Shown: positions 15,925 to 23,427 of the stretch, piece after piece
Layout of the letters: each line of letters starts with the position of its first letter
Position numbering within the stretch: position 1 is the stretch's first letter
Assembly (NCBI RefSeq): GCF_001469875.2
Contig: NZ_LOPW02000001.1
Location: 150,312-214,311, forward strand
Reading direction: 5' to 3'
Length of the DNA: 64,000 nucleotides
Source of the DNA: Haloferax marisrubri
Lineage (GTDB): Archaea; Halobacteriota; Halobacteria; Halobacteriales; Haloferacaceae
Notes under the pieces: model-generated
The model's database searches: none
Told to the model about the DNA's origin: nothing
What the model saw: only the letters and a program-made list of their open reading frames with translations
Position numbers and translations under genes: made by a program

Positions 15925-16713
15925 TTCCTCAGGCGCGCCGCCGAGCGCCGAGAGCGCGTCGGCTTCGACGTGGTGGACCTCGCCGGGAATGATGAGCATG
16001 TGGAGCGGGTCGCCGAAGTCGCGCTCTGCGAGCGCCGACAGGCGGTCCGCGGCGACGACCGGGTCCGGACTGCCCGCCCGGCAGACTGCCACGCCGAGGG
16101 CGTCGCCGTCCCAGTGTTCGGCGAAGAGTTCCGCGGCGTAGTCGGCGGTCATGTACTGGTCGCCGTCGACCTCGACGCCGCGGCGACCCTCCCAGTCGAC
16201 CTTGATGTCGAGGTAGACGAGCGTATGCAAGCCGAGTTCGCGGTTCGCTTCGAGGGAGTCCACGACGCTTTTCGGCACCGGGTCGCCGCCATGGACGTAC
16301 GGAAACGGGAGCGTGACGGCCTTCCCGAAGCGGTAGTTCTGGAGTCCGGTCAGGCCGCTGGCCGCGGACTGAGCGGTCACGCCGTGGATGAGTCGCGTCT
16401 CGATACCGCGGTCTTCGGCGCGGAGACGAAGGTCGACGTGCGTGGTCGAAATCATCGTGTCGCCGGCGGTGAGGAACGCGACGTGTTCGTCTTCCGCGGC
16501 GTCGAGTATCGCCCCGGGGTCCTGTTCGACGCCGGCCCGGTCCCGGACCTCGATGTCGATGTCGTGGTAGGCTTCGAGCTCCTCGACGGTCGCGCCGACG
16601 AGGTGGCTCGTGTAGAACTCCGCGAAGGCACGGTCGGCGTCAGCGAGCGCCTCCCGGCCTTCGACGGTGACGGAGCGCTCGTCGTACAGACCGAGTCCGA
16701 TGAAAGTGAGCAT
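15907..16713 (-). CDS. dph5: Diphthine synthase
   Basis: A 268-residue SAM-dependent methyltransferase of the tetrapyrrole methylase fold, starting MLTFIGLGLYDERSVTVEG. Other signature stretches are VAFLTAGDTMISTTHVDLRL (GDP/T loop), IHGVTAQSAASGLTGLQNYRFGK and LPFPYVHGGDPVPKSV. It trimethylates the modified histidine of elongation factor aEF-2 in diphthamide synthesis in the cytoplasm. The ATG at 16713 gives the family N-terminus; the frame upstream to 16776 is not needed. An 18-base duplication lies at the stop. Confidence 0.95.
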   Translation of the reverse strand: MLTFIGLGLYDERSVTVEGREALADADRAFAEFYTSHLVGATVEELEAYHDIDIEVRDRAGVEQDPGAILDAAEDEHVAFLTAGDTMISTTHVDLRLRAEDRGIETRLIHGVTAQSAASGLTGLQNYRFGKAVTLPFPYVHGGDPVPKSVVDSLEANRELGLHTLVYLDIKVDWEGRRGVEVDGDQYMTADYAAELFAEHWDGDALGVAVCRAGSPDPVVAADRLSALAERDFGDPLHMLIIPGEVHHVEADALSALGGAPEELFDEH

Positions 16714-16798
16714 GTCCGTGTTCTGTCGCGGGCGGTGATAAGCGGTGTGACCTCCGGTGAGACGGCCGATACCCATTGTGTGGGATTACCCAGCACAC

Positions 16799-16828
16799 TT
16801 TATTGTAGTGGAGGAAAATATTACCTCC
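16799..16828 (+). promoter_or_regulatory. doxX-like gene promoter with a 19-base palindrome
   Basis: A TATA-like TTTATTG (16799-16805) sits about 28 bases before the ATG at 16831, a leaderless arrangement. Between them, GGAGG (16810-16814) and CCTCC (16824-16828) flank an AT-rich centre containing AATATT, a near-perfect 19-base palindrome. A dimeric regulator bound here would cover the transcription start, so repression is the likely effect. Confidence 0.5.
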
Positions 16829-16830
16829 GT

Positions 16831-17406
16831 ATGTCAACCGATAGTCGTACGCTGGAGACGGAGATGTTCGGACGCGCGGTGCGGTTCGACTACTCAGAGC
16901 GGTGGGTCGGCTACTCGCTGTTCCTCCTCAGAGTGGTGATGGGATGGACGCTGTTCCAAGGCGGTATCACGAAGCTCGTAACCTATCTGGATTCGGACCC
17001 CTCCAACAACTGGACTGCGGCGGGCTACCTCGCTAACGCGATTCCCGAGGGCAACCCCCTCATGGGGCTGTGGAGTTCGATGGCGGGGAGCCCCCTCATC
17101 GACATGTTGAACATGTGGGGGTTGACGCTGGCCGGACTGGCGCTCATCCTCGGCGCGTTCGTTCGCTTCAGCGCCTTCTGGGGGGCGGTCATGATGCTGT
17201 TCTACTGGGCGGCGGCACTTGAGGGCGGCATCCTCGCGGGGCTTCCGCTGGCTCACGGCTGGGTCGTTGACGACCACATCGTCTACGCGGTGTTGCTGTT
17301 CGGCCTCGGCGCGTTCGGCGCGGGCCGCATCCTCGGCGTCGACGCCTACCTCGAAAACATGGAGTTCGTGCGGCGTAACCGGTGGATGAGCCTCGTTATG
17401 GGCTGA
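16831..17406 (+). CDS. DoxX family membrane protein
   Basis: A 191-residue protein with four or five hydrophobic segments. After a polar N-terminus come SLFLLRVVMGWTLFQGGITKL, typical of the first DoxX helix, then ALILGAFVRFSAFWGAVMMLFYW and a final helix with VYAVLLFGLGAFGAGR. The family includes a subunit of thiosulfate:quinone oxidoreductase and many proteins linked to redox stress. The ATG at 16831 stands in leaderless position behind a TATA box. It is divergent from dph5, and a palindrome in its promoter suggests it is switched by a repressor. Confidence 0.82.
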   Translation: MSTDSRTLETEMFGRAVRFDYSERWVGYSLFLLRVVMGWTLFQGGITKLVTYLDSDPSNNWTAAGYLANAIPEGNPLMGLWSSMAGSPLIDMLNMWGLTLAGLALILGAFVRFSAFWGAVMMLFYWAAALEGGILAGLPLAHGWVVDDHIVYAVLLFGLGAFGAGRILGVDAYLENMEFVRRNRWMSLVMG

Positions 17407-17492
17407 CTTCCACACGGCGGCGACCGCTTTTTTGAACGTCTCTCGCGGCGGACCCGACGGAACTATCTCGACTGCCGTGTTCCCTTCGAGTG

Positions 17493-17702
17493 ATGTCGAC
17501 TCCTCGTGCGACGGTTTCCTGTCCGACGTGCGGACTCGAAGAGCGCTTCTCGAAGCTCGCTGACGCGCGTCTCCGAATCGAAGAACACCGCGCGGAGACC
17601 GGACACGACCCCACGTGGGAGTTGGGTCGGTTCGCGCCCGGCGTGGAGAAGATGGGTGACGAGGCGGGCGTCTGCGGCGTGAACCTCGACGAGAACCGCT
17701 GA
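17493..17702 (+). CDS. Small zinc-ribbon-like protein (69 residues)
   Basis: A 69-residue soluble protein starting MSTPRATVSCPTCGLEERF. One CPTCG pair near residue 10 and a single Cys at about 61 (GVCGVN) could bind a metal within a dimer. A GTG lies three bases upstream and in frame, but ATG is preferred. Charged helical residues 18-40 follow the CxxC. This matches the many small CPxCG proteins of haloarchaea (a DUF7542-like family, as I recall) with no assigned role. Confidence 0.7.
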   Translation: MSTPRATVSCPTCGLEERFSKLADARLRIEEHRAETGHDPTWELGRFAPGVEKMGDEAGVCGVNLDENR

Positions 17703-17804
17703 TCCGGCGGCCCGCCGACTCGAATTCCGTCTCCGAACCCGCCGAGCGTCGAGTCAGCGCCTATGAGCTTCATAACAATACGATATTCTCCCCAACGAGT
17801 GGGT

Positions 17805-17921
17805 ATGTGGTGTGAACGATGCGGGCGAGATACGACGGTTCGGAGACACGCGGTAGACGAGTTCACGGGATTCCTCTGTAGCGACTGTCACGCGGTGTGG
17901 GACCGGCTCACCTCGGCGTGA
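17805..17921 (+). CDS. 38-residue double-CxxC zinc-finger microprotein
   Basis: The frame encodes 38 residues starting MWCERCGRDTTVRRHAVDEF, with CERC at residues 3-6 and CSDC at 25-28, a complete four-cysteine zinc finger with an 18-residue spacer. The size and the CxxCG pattern match the haloarchaeal zinc-finger microproteins, some of which affect swarming and biofilm formation in H. volcanii. It ends 90 bases before the Rieske gene on the same strand. The even spacing of cysteines and the absence of other frames make it a likely true gene. Confidence 0.7.
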   Translation: MWCERCGRDTTVRRHAVDEFTGFLCSDCHAVWDRLTSA

Positions 17922-18011
17922 CCGGCAAGACTCGGTTCGGGCCTCTCCGCCCCATTCGAGGGCGTGGTGTCGCCGGTAGCTACTTTTCCGCTCGGTCGGT
18001 AGCTCTGTCCG

Positions 18012-18449
18012 ATGGTCGACGGAACACGAGTCGCGGCCGTGGACGACGTCCCCGAAAACGGGTCGTACCTGTTCACCGCGGCGGACGCGTATTCGCGGAC
18101 GAAAGAGCTCATCCTCGTTCGATGCGACGACGAGCCGGGTATCGAAGCCTGGCCGAACACCTGTACGCACGAGAACCAGCGGTTCGACCGGGGGTCCGGT
18201 GCGGCGATGCGCGACGGCGAGCTTATCTGCCCGAAGCACGGGTCGATGTTCGACGCCTGTTCCGGCGCGTGCGAAAACGGCGAGGCGGCGGGCACCACTC
18301 TCCCGGACGTGGATATCGCGGTCGCTGACGGCGGCGTCTTCCTGACCGACGACGAGTACACCTATCTCTACGAGGGCGCGGCGCGCGACGACGAGGACGA
18401 CGACGAAGACGACGATATCCCGAGTTCGACGTCGCACATCGGATTTTGA
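18012..18449 (+). CDS. Rieske [2Fe-2S] domain protein
   Basis: A 145-residue soluble protein with the two Rieske ligand boxes CTHENQRF (Cys and His) and CPKHGSMF (Cys and His) spaced about 20 residues apart. There is no membrane anchor or signal, so it resembles ferredoxin-type Rieske proteins (as in nitrite reductase small subunits or dioxygenase ferredoxins) rather than the bc1 subunit. The last 25 residues are an Asp/Glu-rich tail. It probably carries electrons in the cytoplasm; its partner is not evident from the neighbours. Confidence 0.9.
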   Translation: MVDGTRVAAVDDVPENGSYLFTAADAYSRTKELILVRCDDEPGIEAWPNTCTHENQRFDRGSGAAMRDGELICPKHGSMFDACSGACENGEAAGTTLPDVDIAVADGGVFLTDDEYTYLYEGAARDDEDDDEDDDIPSSTSHIGF

Positions 18450-18909
18450 GCCGCTCCCGGGACGGTCTGGTCGCCGCCGCACCGTCGCGAACGGCGGTAT
18501 ACTGGTCGCCTACTGGTCACCGTGATACGAGCAAACGAACTCGTCGCGGATGAGCTGTGTGTCGACGCGTGGAGACACAAGAGCGGTTGGTGAGGACGAA
18601 GAACGGGGTTTCGGCGGAAGCGTGGTACTCCAGACGTCAATGAGCATCCCGTCGAACACGCTGCAAAAGGGGTGACAAAGGGAACCTCTGCGACGGTGGC
18701 TCATCCATGGGAACCCCACCAATCGACGGTCACGCGAGACCACCCCCGAACCGGAGACCTTCGTCTCCGGGGTTGAGTTGTTGGATGGTGAAGGAATCAG
18801 TAGAAGCCGGTGGAGGGGATTGTGAACCTCACTCGCAACGCTTCGCGTTGCTCGCTGGCTCAAATCCCTCCACGCAGGGCTCTTCAATCGTACTGTGTTC
18901 GGTAGAAAG
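18450..18909. other. 460-base gene-free region beside tRNA-Thr with hairpins and tRNA-tail fragments
   Basis: No convincing gene lies here; the minus-strand frames 18510-18887 and 18368-18640 have the Ser/Arg-rich look of chance frames. A strong hairpin CCGGAGAC (18751-18758) / GTCTCCGG (18763-18770) has a CTTC loop. Further on are two fragments resembling the tail of the neighbouring tRNA gene in opposite orientations (listed separately). This looks like the scar of an integration or rearrangement next to a tRNA. Confidence 0.5.
18805..18873. repeat. Inverted repeat built from tRNA-Thr tail sequence around a palindrome
   Basis: AGCCGGTGGAGGG at 18805-18817 equals the first 13 bases of the tRNA-Thr gene region (18910-18922, the tRNA 3' end). 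At 18861-18873, CAAATCCCTCCAC repeats the T-arm and acceptor sequence in the opposite direction. The two arms are thus complementary and enclose a seven-base-pair palindrome GCAACGC-TTC-GCGTTGC (18835-18851). A transcript would fold into one long hairpin. Confidence 0.7.
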
Positions 18910-18982
18910 AGCCGGTGGAGGGATTTGAACCCTCGGCCTATTCCTTACGAAGGAATCGCTCTGCCAGCTGAGCTACACCGGC
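18910..18982 (-). tRNA. tRNA-Thr (anticodon CGT)
   Basis: Read on the minus strand, the 73-base gene folds as a full cloverleaf: acceptor GCCGGTG/CACCGGC with discriminator T, D-arm GCTC...GAGC, anticodon stem ATTCC/GGAAT around loop TTCGTAA (anticodon CGT, reading ACG), and T-arm GAGGG-TTCAAAT-CCCTC. No intron is seen and CCA is not encoded, as usual in haloarchaea. Confidence 0.95.
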
Positions 18983-19074
18983 GCGGTGGGCTTTCGAACG
19001 CATTCTTCCGTACCCCGGTTACGTAATTAAGACTTGCGAATCAACCCGGTGTCTGCCGTTCGGCACCAGCCCCC

Positions 19075-20061
19075 TCACGCCCGCTTCGTCAGGCGAACGT
19101 CGAGACAGACGTTGTACTCGTGAGGGGCGTACGACCGGACGACGTGCTCGTTCACGACGTCGACCTCGTAGGTCGGTTCGGCGGCGGCACGGACGGCGGC
19201 GAGTCCCGGCCCGAACGGGTCGTCCTCGTGTTGGATGTCGTAGAGGTGAACCACGCACTCGTCGCTCGCGAGGCGGACCGCCGTGTCGAGGAAGTCGCCC
19301 GCGCTGTGCGGGAGGTTCATGATGAGTCGGTCGGCCCAGCCTTTGTAGTCGGCGGCGACCTCGCGCACGTCGCCGTGAATCGCGGTGATTCGGTCGGCCA
19401 GGTCGTTCCGCTCGGCGTTCTCGCGGAGATACGAAACGGCAACCTCGTTGAGGTCGCAGGCGACGACCTCCGCGCCCGCGGCGGCGGCCGGGACGGCGAA
19501 GGGGCCCACGCCGGCGAACATGTCGAACACGCGCTCGCCCTCGCGAACCGCCTCGACGACGCGGTGGCGCTCGGTCGCGAGGCGAGGGGAGAAGTAGACC
19601 GCGTCGATGTCGAGGCGGAACTCGTGGCCGTACTCGCGGTGGACCGTCTCGGTCGAGTCGCCGACGAGCACGTCCCAGTCGCGGACGCGGAGTTCGCCTT
19701 TGACCTTCGAGGCGCGGTTGACAACCGTCTCGGCCTTGAGGTCCGAGGCGACGATGGCGTCGGCGATTTCGCGGGCGCGGTCGGGGTCGTCCTCGTCGAG
19801 GATGACGATGTCGCCGAGGCGCTCGTAGGAGGGTTCGAAGCCGAGGAGGTCGGCGGGCGTGGTCTGCGTCTCGCGGGTCGGGGGTTCGAAGTCGACGACA
19901 GCCAAGTCGTCGGGGACGGCGTCGGCGTCGACGACGGGAATGTAGAGAGTCCCCTCGGCGACGGTAATCTCGTGGTCGTGGTCGAGCAGGCCGGCGTCGG
20001 CGAGGCGTCGGCGCGCCGCTTCGCCCGACTCGCGGGGCACGCGGACGCAGGGGACGTTCAT
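19075..20061 (-). CDS. Trm5-like tRNA (guanine-37 N1)-methyltransferase
   Basis: A 328-residue class I SAM methyltransferase. The N-terminal region (1-120) starts MNVPCVRVPRESGEAARRRL, as in archaeal Trm5 proteins; a middle domain has VVNRASKVKGELRVRDWDVLVG; the catalytic domain has DMFAGVGPFAVPAA for SAM binding and NLPHSAGDF, which matches the N-x-P-x motif of Trm5. The enzyme makes m1G37 or a wyosine precursor in tRNA. The close relative Taw2 (wyosine synthesis) is the main alternative. The ATG at 20061 gives this N-terminus; the longer frame to 20220 crosses the promoter at 20110. Confidence 0.85.
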   Translation of the reverse strand: MNVPCVRVPRESGEAARRRLADAGLLDHDHEITVAEGTLYIPVVDADAVPDDLAVVDFEPPTRETQTTPADLLGFEPSYERLGDIVILDEDDPDRAREIADAIVASDLKAETVVNRASKVKGELRVRDWDVLVGDSTETVHREYGHEFRLDIDAVYFSPRLATERHRVVEAVREGERVFDMFAGVGPFAVPAAAAGAEVVACDLNEVAVSYLRENAERNDLADRITAIHGDVREVAADYKGWADRLIMNLPHSAGDFLDTAVRLASDECVVHLYDIQHEDDPFGPGLAAVRAAAEPTYEVDVVNEHVVRSYAPHEYNVCLDVRLTKRA

Positions 20062-20107
20062 ATCCCCACCACTACACGGTCCCGAGTAAGCGTGACGCTT
20101 CGCGGCG

Positions 20108-20118
20108 GGTATATAATC
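20108..20118 (-). promoter_or_regulatory. TATA box of the Trm5-like gene
   Basis: Read on the minus strand, GATTATATACC is a strong TATA element, 50 bases before the ATG at 20061; transcription would start near 20085, leaving a leader of about 24 bases. It lies next to the nested inverted repeats that begin at 20124. Confidence 0.5.
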
Positions 20119-20123
20119 CCCTG

Positions 20124-20222
20124 ATGTGTCAGGGACCACGTATAGGTGGGTGGCGAGGAAACGATGATTCGCCCACACTCTCGACGACAATCGTCGTTCG
20201 AGTGGGCGTGCCTCTGACACAT
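20124..20222. repeat. Nested inverted repeats between the Trm5-like gene and a regulator gene
   Basis: ATGTGTCAG (20124-20132) and CTGACACAT (20214-20222) are perfect inverted copies. Inside them CGCCCAC (20170-20176) and GTGGGCG (20202-20208) pair around CGACGA...TCGTCG, giving a long imperfect stem-loop. The structure occupies the space between two divergent promoters and could act as an operator region, an RNA hairpin, or the trace of a small mobile element. Confidence 0.55.
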
Positions 20223-20309
20223 TGGGCCTTGCCCGGGCCCACTTTCGGTCCCCTGATTCGCGGGCTAATTAACGGGGTTTTACGACGCCGAAGCCGTAGC
20301 CGTCGGTGG

Positions 20310-20972
20310 ATGAGTTGTATCGCTGAGTTCGTCGTTCGGAGTCCCGCCCTCCCGCTCACCCCGGCCATCGAACGCGTGCCTGCAATGCGACTCGACGTCG
20401 AACAGTCCGTGGCGACCGACCCCGACCGCCCGGTGTTCTTTCTGTGGGCCAGCGGCGGCGACTTCGACGCGTTCGAAGCCGCGATGCGAGACGACGACAC
20501 CGTCGGCGACCCGACGCTGATGGAGGCGCTTTCGGACCGGCGGCTCTACAGAGTGCAGGTCTCGGCGGCTCCCGAAGTCGTCGTCGCCCCGAGCGGCGGC
20601 GAAGTCGGCGCGTCCCGGCTCGACGCCCGGTTCACCGTCGCCGGCCTCCACGCGCGGATGCGCTTTTCCGGTCGGGAGGGACTCCTCCGATACCGAGAGC
20701 TGTGTCGCCAGTCGGGGCTCGAAGTCACTGTCAGGCGACTCTCCCGCGGCGACGACCCGTCGGCGGAGCGCTACGGACTCAGCGAAAAACAGCGTCGCGC
20801 CCTCGAACTCGCCGCGGCCCGCGGCTACTTCGAGGTCCCCCGCGGGGTGGCCCTGTCGGACCTCGCCGACGAACTCGGAATCTCACCGCAATCGACCTCG
20901 GAGCGGCTTCGCCGGGGGCTCGGCCAACTCGTCTCGGCGACCGTGACCTCGGAGGAACCGAGCGGTCGCTGA
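20310..20972 (+). CDS. Bat-type transcriptional regulator with C-terminal HTH-10 domain
   Basis: A 220-residue protein. Residues 1-155 form the sensor part common to haloarchaeal Bat-like regulators (MSCIAEFVVRSPALPL...). Residues 160-212 hold the HTH-10 domain: LSEKQRRALELAAARGYFEVPRG and LADELGISPQSTSERLRRG. The ATG at 20310 gives the family N-terminus; a TATA-like CTAATTAA at 20265-20272 fits a start near 20295. The target genes are unknown; nested inverted repeats upstream may be involved in its own control. A second regulator of the same size and layout is at 55082. Confidence 0.85.
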   Translation: MSCIAEFVVRSPALPLTPAIERVPAMRLDVEQSVATDPDRPVFFLWASGGDFDAFEAAMRDDDTVGDPTLMEALSDRRLYRVQVSAAPEVVVAPSGGEVGASRLDARFTVAGLHARMRFSGREGLLRYRELCRQSGLEVTVRRLSRGDDPSAERYGLSEKQRRALELAAARGYFEVPRGVALSDLADELGISPQSTSERLRRGLGQLVSATVTSEEPSGR

Positions 20973-21015
20973 GAGGCGGCGGGCGGCCGAAGGGCGGCGA
21001 CCCCGACGCTCCGAC

Positions 21016-21486
21016 TCACACTTCGACGTGCTCGTGGTCGATGCCGAGGAACGACTCCGCGGTCTCGACCCAGTCGGCGAGCGTTCGGCGCCCCTCGGTT
21101 CGCTCGTGGGGATAGACGGCCTCGATTTCGTCGTCGCGGAAGACGATTCCCAGCGTCGGCGGAAGGACGACCGCGTCGTGTTCGGGACCCATCCGGCCCG
21201 ACCCGACGGTCGCCCGCTCGTCGAGCGTCGGGAGCGCGACCCCCTCGTTTCGCGCCCACAGCCGACACTCGGCCAGTCGCTCGCGGACGACCGCGTCGCG
21301 CTTCGTCGGCGCGGTGTCGGACTCAACGTCCACGTCGCGGTCCCACGTTCGGACGCACACGTCGTCGACGAGCCCCTCGTCAGCGAGCCGCTCCAGTCGG
21401 ACGACAAGCGCCTGGTGTTCCTCGCCGAAGCCGTCCCGAATCGGACGAATCCACAGTTCTACCCGCCGTTCACTATCGGTCTGCAT
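21016..21486 (-). CDS. Conserved-looking haloarchaeal protein of unknown function (156 residues)
   Basis: A soluble acidic protein starting MQTDSERRVELWIRPIRDGF, with an alternating alpha-beta pattern and a conserved-looking C-terminus (LADWVETAESFLGIDHEHVEV). The segment ELWIRPIRDG...VVRLERLADEGLVDDV resembles a haloarchaeal group of proteins of unknown role that begin with a similar beta-alpha unit. It is convergent with the regulator at 20310. I do not recognise a known domain. Confidence 0.65.
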   Translation of the reverse strand: MQTDSERRVELWIRPIRDGFGEEHQALVVRLERLADEGLVDDVCVRTWDRDVDVESDTAPTKRDAVVRERLAECRLWARNEGVALPTLDERATVGSGRMGPEHDAVVLPPTLGIVFRDDEIEAVYPHERTEGRRTLADWVETAESFLGIDHEHVEV

Positions 21487-21608
21487 GCTCCTCACCACCA
21501 GTAACAGATACGCTCGGGGGGTGAATAAGCCGAACTCATCCTTCCCGCCGACCGGGAATCGGAAACGCGCGGGCGACGCGTGACGCGGTCGAATCCGAGG
21601 GCGTGGGT

Positions 21609-21662
21609 GTCCGGACGGTGCGGTTGGGGTCGTCCGGACGGTGTGGTCGGGGGCGTCCGGAC
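21609..21662 (+). repeat. Three GTCCGGAC palindromes at 23-base spacing before a uspA gene
   Basis: GTCCGGAC occurs at 21609-21616, 21632-21639 and 21655-21662, exactly 23 bases apart, each followed by a similar G/T-rich stretch (GGYGYGGYYGGGG). The array ends 18 bases before the TATA-like TTTTATTC at 21680 that serves the uspA gene at 21711. Regular palindromes upstream of a TATA box suggest an activator-binding array. Confidence 0.7.
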
Positions 21663-21710
21663 GGCGCGGCCGGGTTCGGTTTTATTCGCTCGGCGCGCGT
21701 CTGTGAGGGC

Positions 21711-22136
21711 ATGTTCGACCACATTCTCGTCCCCACCGATGGCAGCGACCACGCGGTCCGCGCCGCCGAGTACGCGGTCGACCTCGCGGCGACCTACGGG
21801 GCCGCCCTGCACGTCCTCTACGTCGTCGACGTCCGAACCGGCCACGCGGACGCGCCCGTCGACGACGATTCCCAGACGCGCGGAGAGGCGGCGGTCGGCG
21901 TCGTCGCCGACCGCGCGGCCGACCGCGACGTGCCCGTCGAGACGGAGATTCGGGTCGGCCTGCCGCACGAAACCATCATCGACTACGGCGAGGAACGCGA
22001 CATCGACCTCGTGGTGATGGGCACCCACGGGACGAGCGGGCTGGAGCGATATCTGCTCGGAAGCGTCGCTGAGCGGGTCGTCAGGCTCTCTGACGTTCCG
22101 GTGCTGTGCGTGCCGCCGGCTGACGACGACGAGTGA
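21711..22136 (+). CDS. Universal stress protein (UspA family)
   Basis: A 141-residue UspA protein starting MFDHILVPTDGSDHAVRAAE. The ATP-binding motif is intact: DLVVMGTHGTSGLERYLLGSVAERVV (G-2x-G-9x-G-S). The ATG lies about 25 bases behind a TATA element, so the message is leaderless. The palindrome array upstream sets it apart from the other four UspA genes here and suggests specific regulation. Confidence 0.92.
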   Translation: MFDHILVPTDGSDHAVRAAEYAVDLAATYGAALHVLYVVDVRTGHADAPVDDDSQTRGEAAVGVVADRAADRDVPVETEIRVGLPHETIIDYGEERDIDLVVMGTHGTSGLERYLLGSVAERVVRLSDVPVLCVPPADDDE

Positions 22137-22191
22137 GGTGCGTCGCTCGGGACCGACAGACGAGCCGTGAGACGAGCGCGAGTGGCGACCC

Positions 22192-22632
22192 TCAGCGGAC
22201 GACCATCACGCTCATCGGCGCACGGCCGGAGACCAACTCGGCGACGCTGCCGAACAGCAGGTCCGTCTCGCCGGCGCGGCCGTGGCCGCCGAGGTAGACG
22301 GCGTCGACGCCCTCCCGGCGCGCGAAGTCGACGATAGTCCGTGCGGGGTCGCCGCGGAGGGTCTCGGTCCGGAGTTCCACGCCGCTCCCGTCGGCCAGCG
22401 CCGCGAGTTCGTCGAAGATATCCTCTGCGAGTTCGTCTGCGCGCTCGTACCACTCCTCGGAGCCGTGGAGCGGTTCCGTGCTGATATCTACGTCGAGCGG
22501 TGCGCTGTAGCCGGGGTCGGTCGGGTCGATGACGTGCAGGGCGACGACCGTCGATTCGGCGTGCGCGAGGGCCTGTTCGAACGCTCGCTTCGACAGCGGC
22601 GAGCCGTCGACGGCGACGAGAATCGTATCCAT
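22192..22632 (-). CDS. Universal stress protein (UspA family)
   Basis: A 146-residue UspA protein starting MDTILVAVDGSPLSKRAFEQ. The C-terminal motif is AVYLGGHGRAGETDLLFGSVAELVV, a near-standard ATP-binding loop. A second ATG lies one codon upstream. It is convergent with the UspA gene at 21711 and divergent from the VTT gene at 22711. Confidence 0.9.
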   Translation of the reverse strand: MDTILVAVDGSPLSKRAFEQALAHAESTVVALHVIDPTDPGYSAPLDVDISTEPLHGSEEWYERADELAEDIFDELAALADGSGVELRTETLRGDPARTIVDFARREGVDAVYLGGHGRAGETDLLFGSVAELVSGRAPMSVMVVR

Positions 22633-22710
22633 CATGATTATTACTACGTCGTCTCGACACAAAAGCGCTCCCGCGCCGGGTTTTTCTCCGCGGCGTGTGA
22701 GTAGCCACCC

Positions 22711-23427
22711 GTGTTATCCGTCCCCGAACTGTTCGAATCGCCGCGCGACCGGTGGCGGACGCTCGCGCTCGCAGTCGTCGTCGTCGCCGTCGTCGCCGTC
22801 GTCGGGACGACGCTCGTCGACCGCTTCCCGTTTCTCGCCAACCCGACGGCGTTGCGGGCGTGGCTCCTCGGGTTCGGCGCGCTCGCGCCTCTCGCGTTCG
22901 TCGGCGTGCAAGTCGCGCAGGTCCTCGTCGCACCCATCCCCGGACAGGCGCTCGGGTTCGCCAGCGGCTACCTGTTCGGCGCGCTCTGGGGAACGGTCTA
23001 CAGCATGGTCGGCATCGTCCTCGGCACGGCGCTCGCGGTGGGTCTCGCGCGGGCGCTCGGCCGTCCATACGTCGAGCGTGTCGTCACCGCCGACGCACTC
23101 TCGGTGTTCGACGACGCGATGGAGACCCACGGTTTGGCCGTCCTCTTTCTCGTCTTCCTCGTACCGGGGCTCCCGGACGACGCCATCTGCTTCGCCGCCG
23201 GCCTCACCGACATCCCGGTTCGCAGGGTCGTCCTCGTCGCGGCGGTGGGTCGGCTCCCCGGCTTCCTGCTCGTGAACCTCGCGGGCGCGGCCGCCGCCGA
23301 CGGCAACGCCGAACTCACCGCGGTCTTCGTCGGCGCGTTGCTCGCGGCGTCGGTCCTCGGCTACCTCTACCGCGACCGACTCATGGGCGCGCTCGGCTCG
23401 CTCACGAGTCGAACAGCCGGTCGTTGA
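22711..23427 (+). CDS. TVP38/TMEM64 (VTT/DedA-like) membrane protein
   Basis: A 238-residue protein with about six hydrophobic segments. The VTT core is visible: VLVAPIPGQALGFASGYLFGALWGTVYSMVG (the FP/IPG-x6-G motif) and FLVFLVPGLPDDAICFAAGLTDI, where the GLPDD stretch matches the second re-entrant motif. Members act as lipid scramblases or flippases, or in membrane homeostasis; the exact role is unknown. The start is GTG at 22711. Its last 26 bases overlap the tail of the convergent P-ATPase gene. Confidence 0.87.
   Translation: MLSVPELFESPRDRWRTLALAVVVVAVVAVVGTTLVDRFPFLANPTALRAWLLGFGALAPLAFVGVQVAQVLVAPIPGQALGFASGYLFGALWGTVYSMVGIVLGTALAVGLARALGRPYVERVVTADALSVFDDAMETHGLAVLFLVFLVPGLPDDAICFAAGLTDIPVRRVVLVAAVGRLPGFLLVNLAGAAAADGNAELTAVFVGALLAASVLGYLYRDRLMGALGSLTSRTAGR

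Noticed and set aside
14815..16830. Very long frame before the DoxX gene
   Set aside because: It runs through artA and dph5 in other frames and has no domain; only the part from 16831 is a gene.
18510..18887. Minus-strand 125-codon frame beside tRNA-Thr
   Set aside because: The composition is Ser/Arg/Pro-rich, it includes the tRNA-tail inverted repeat, and no ordered domain is visible.
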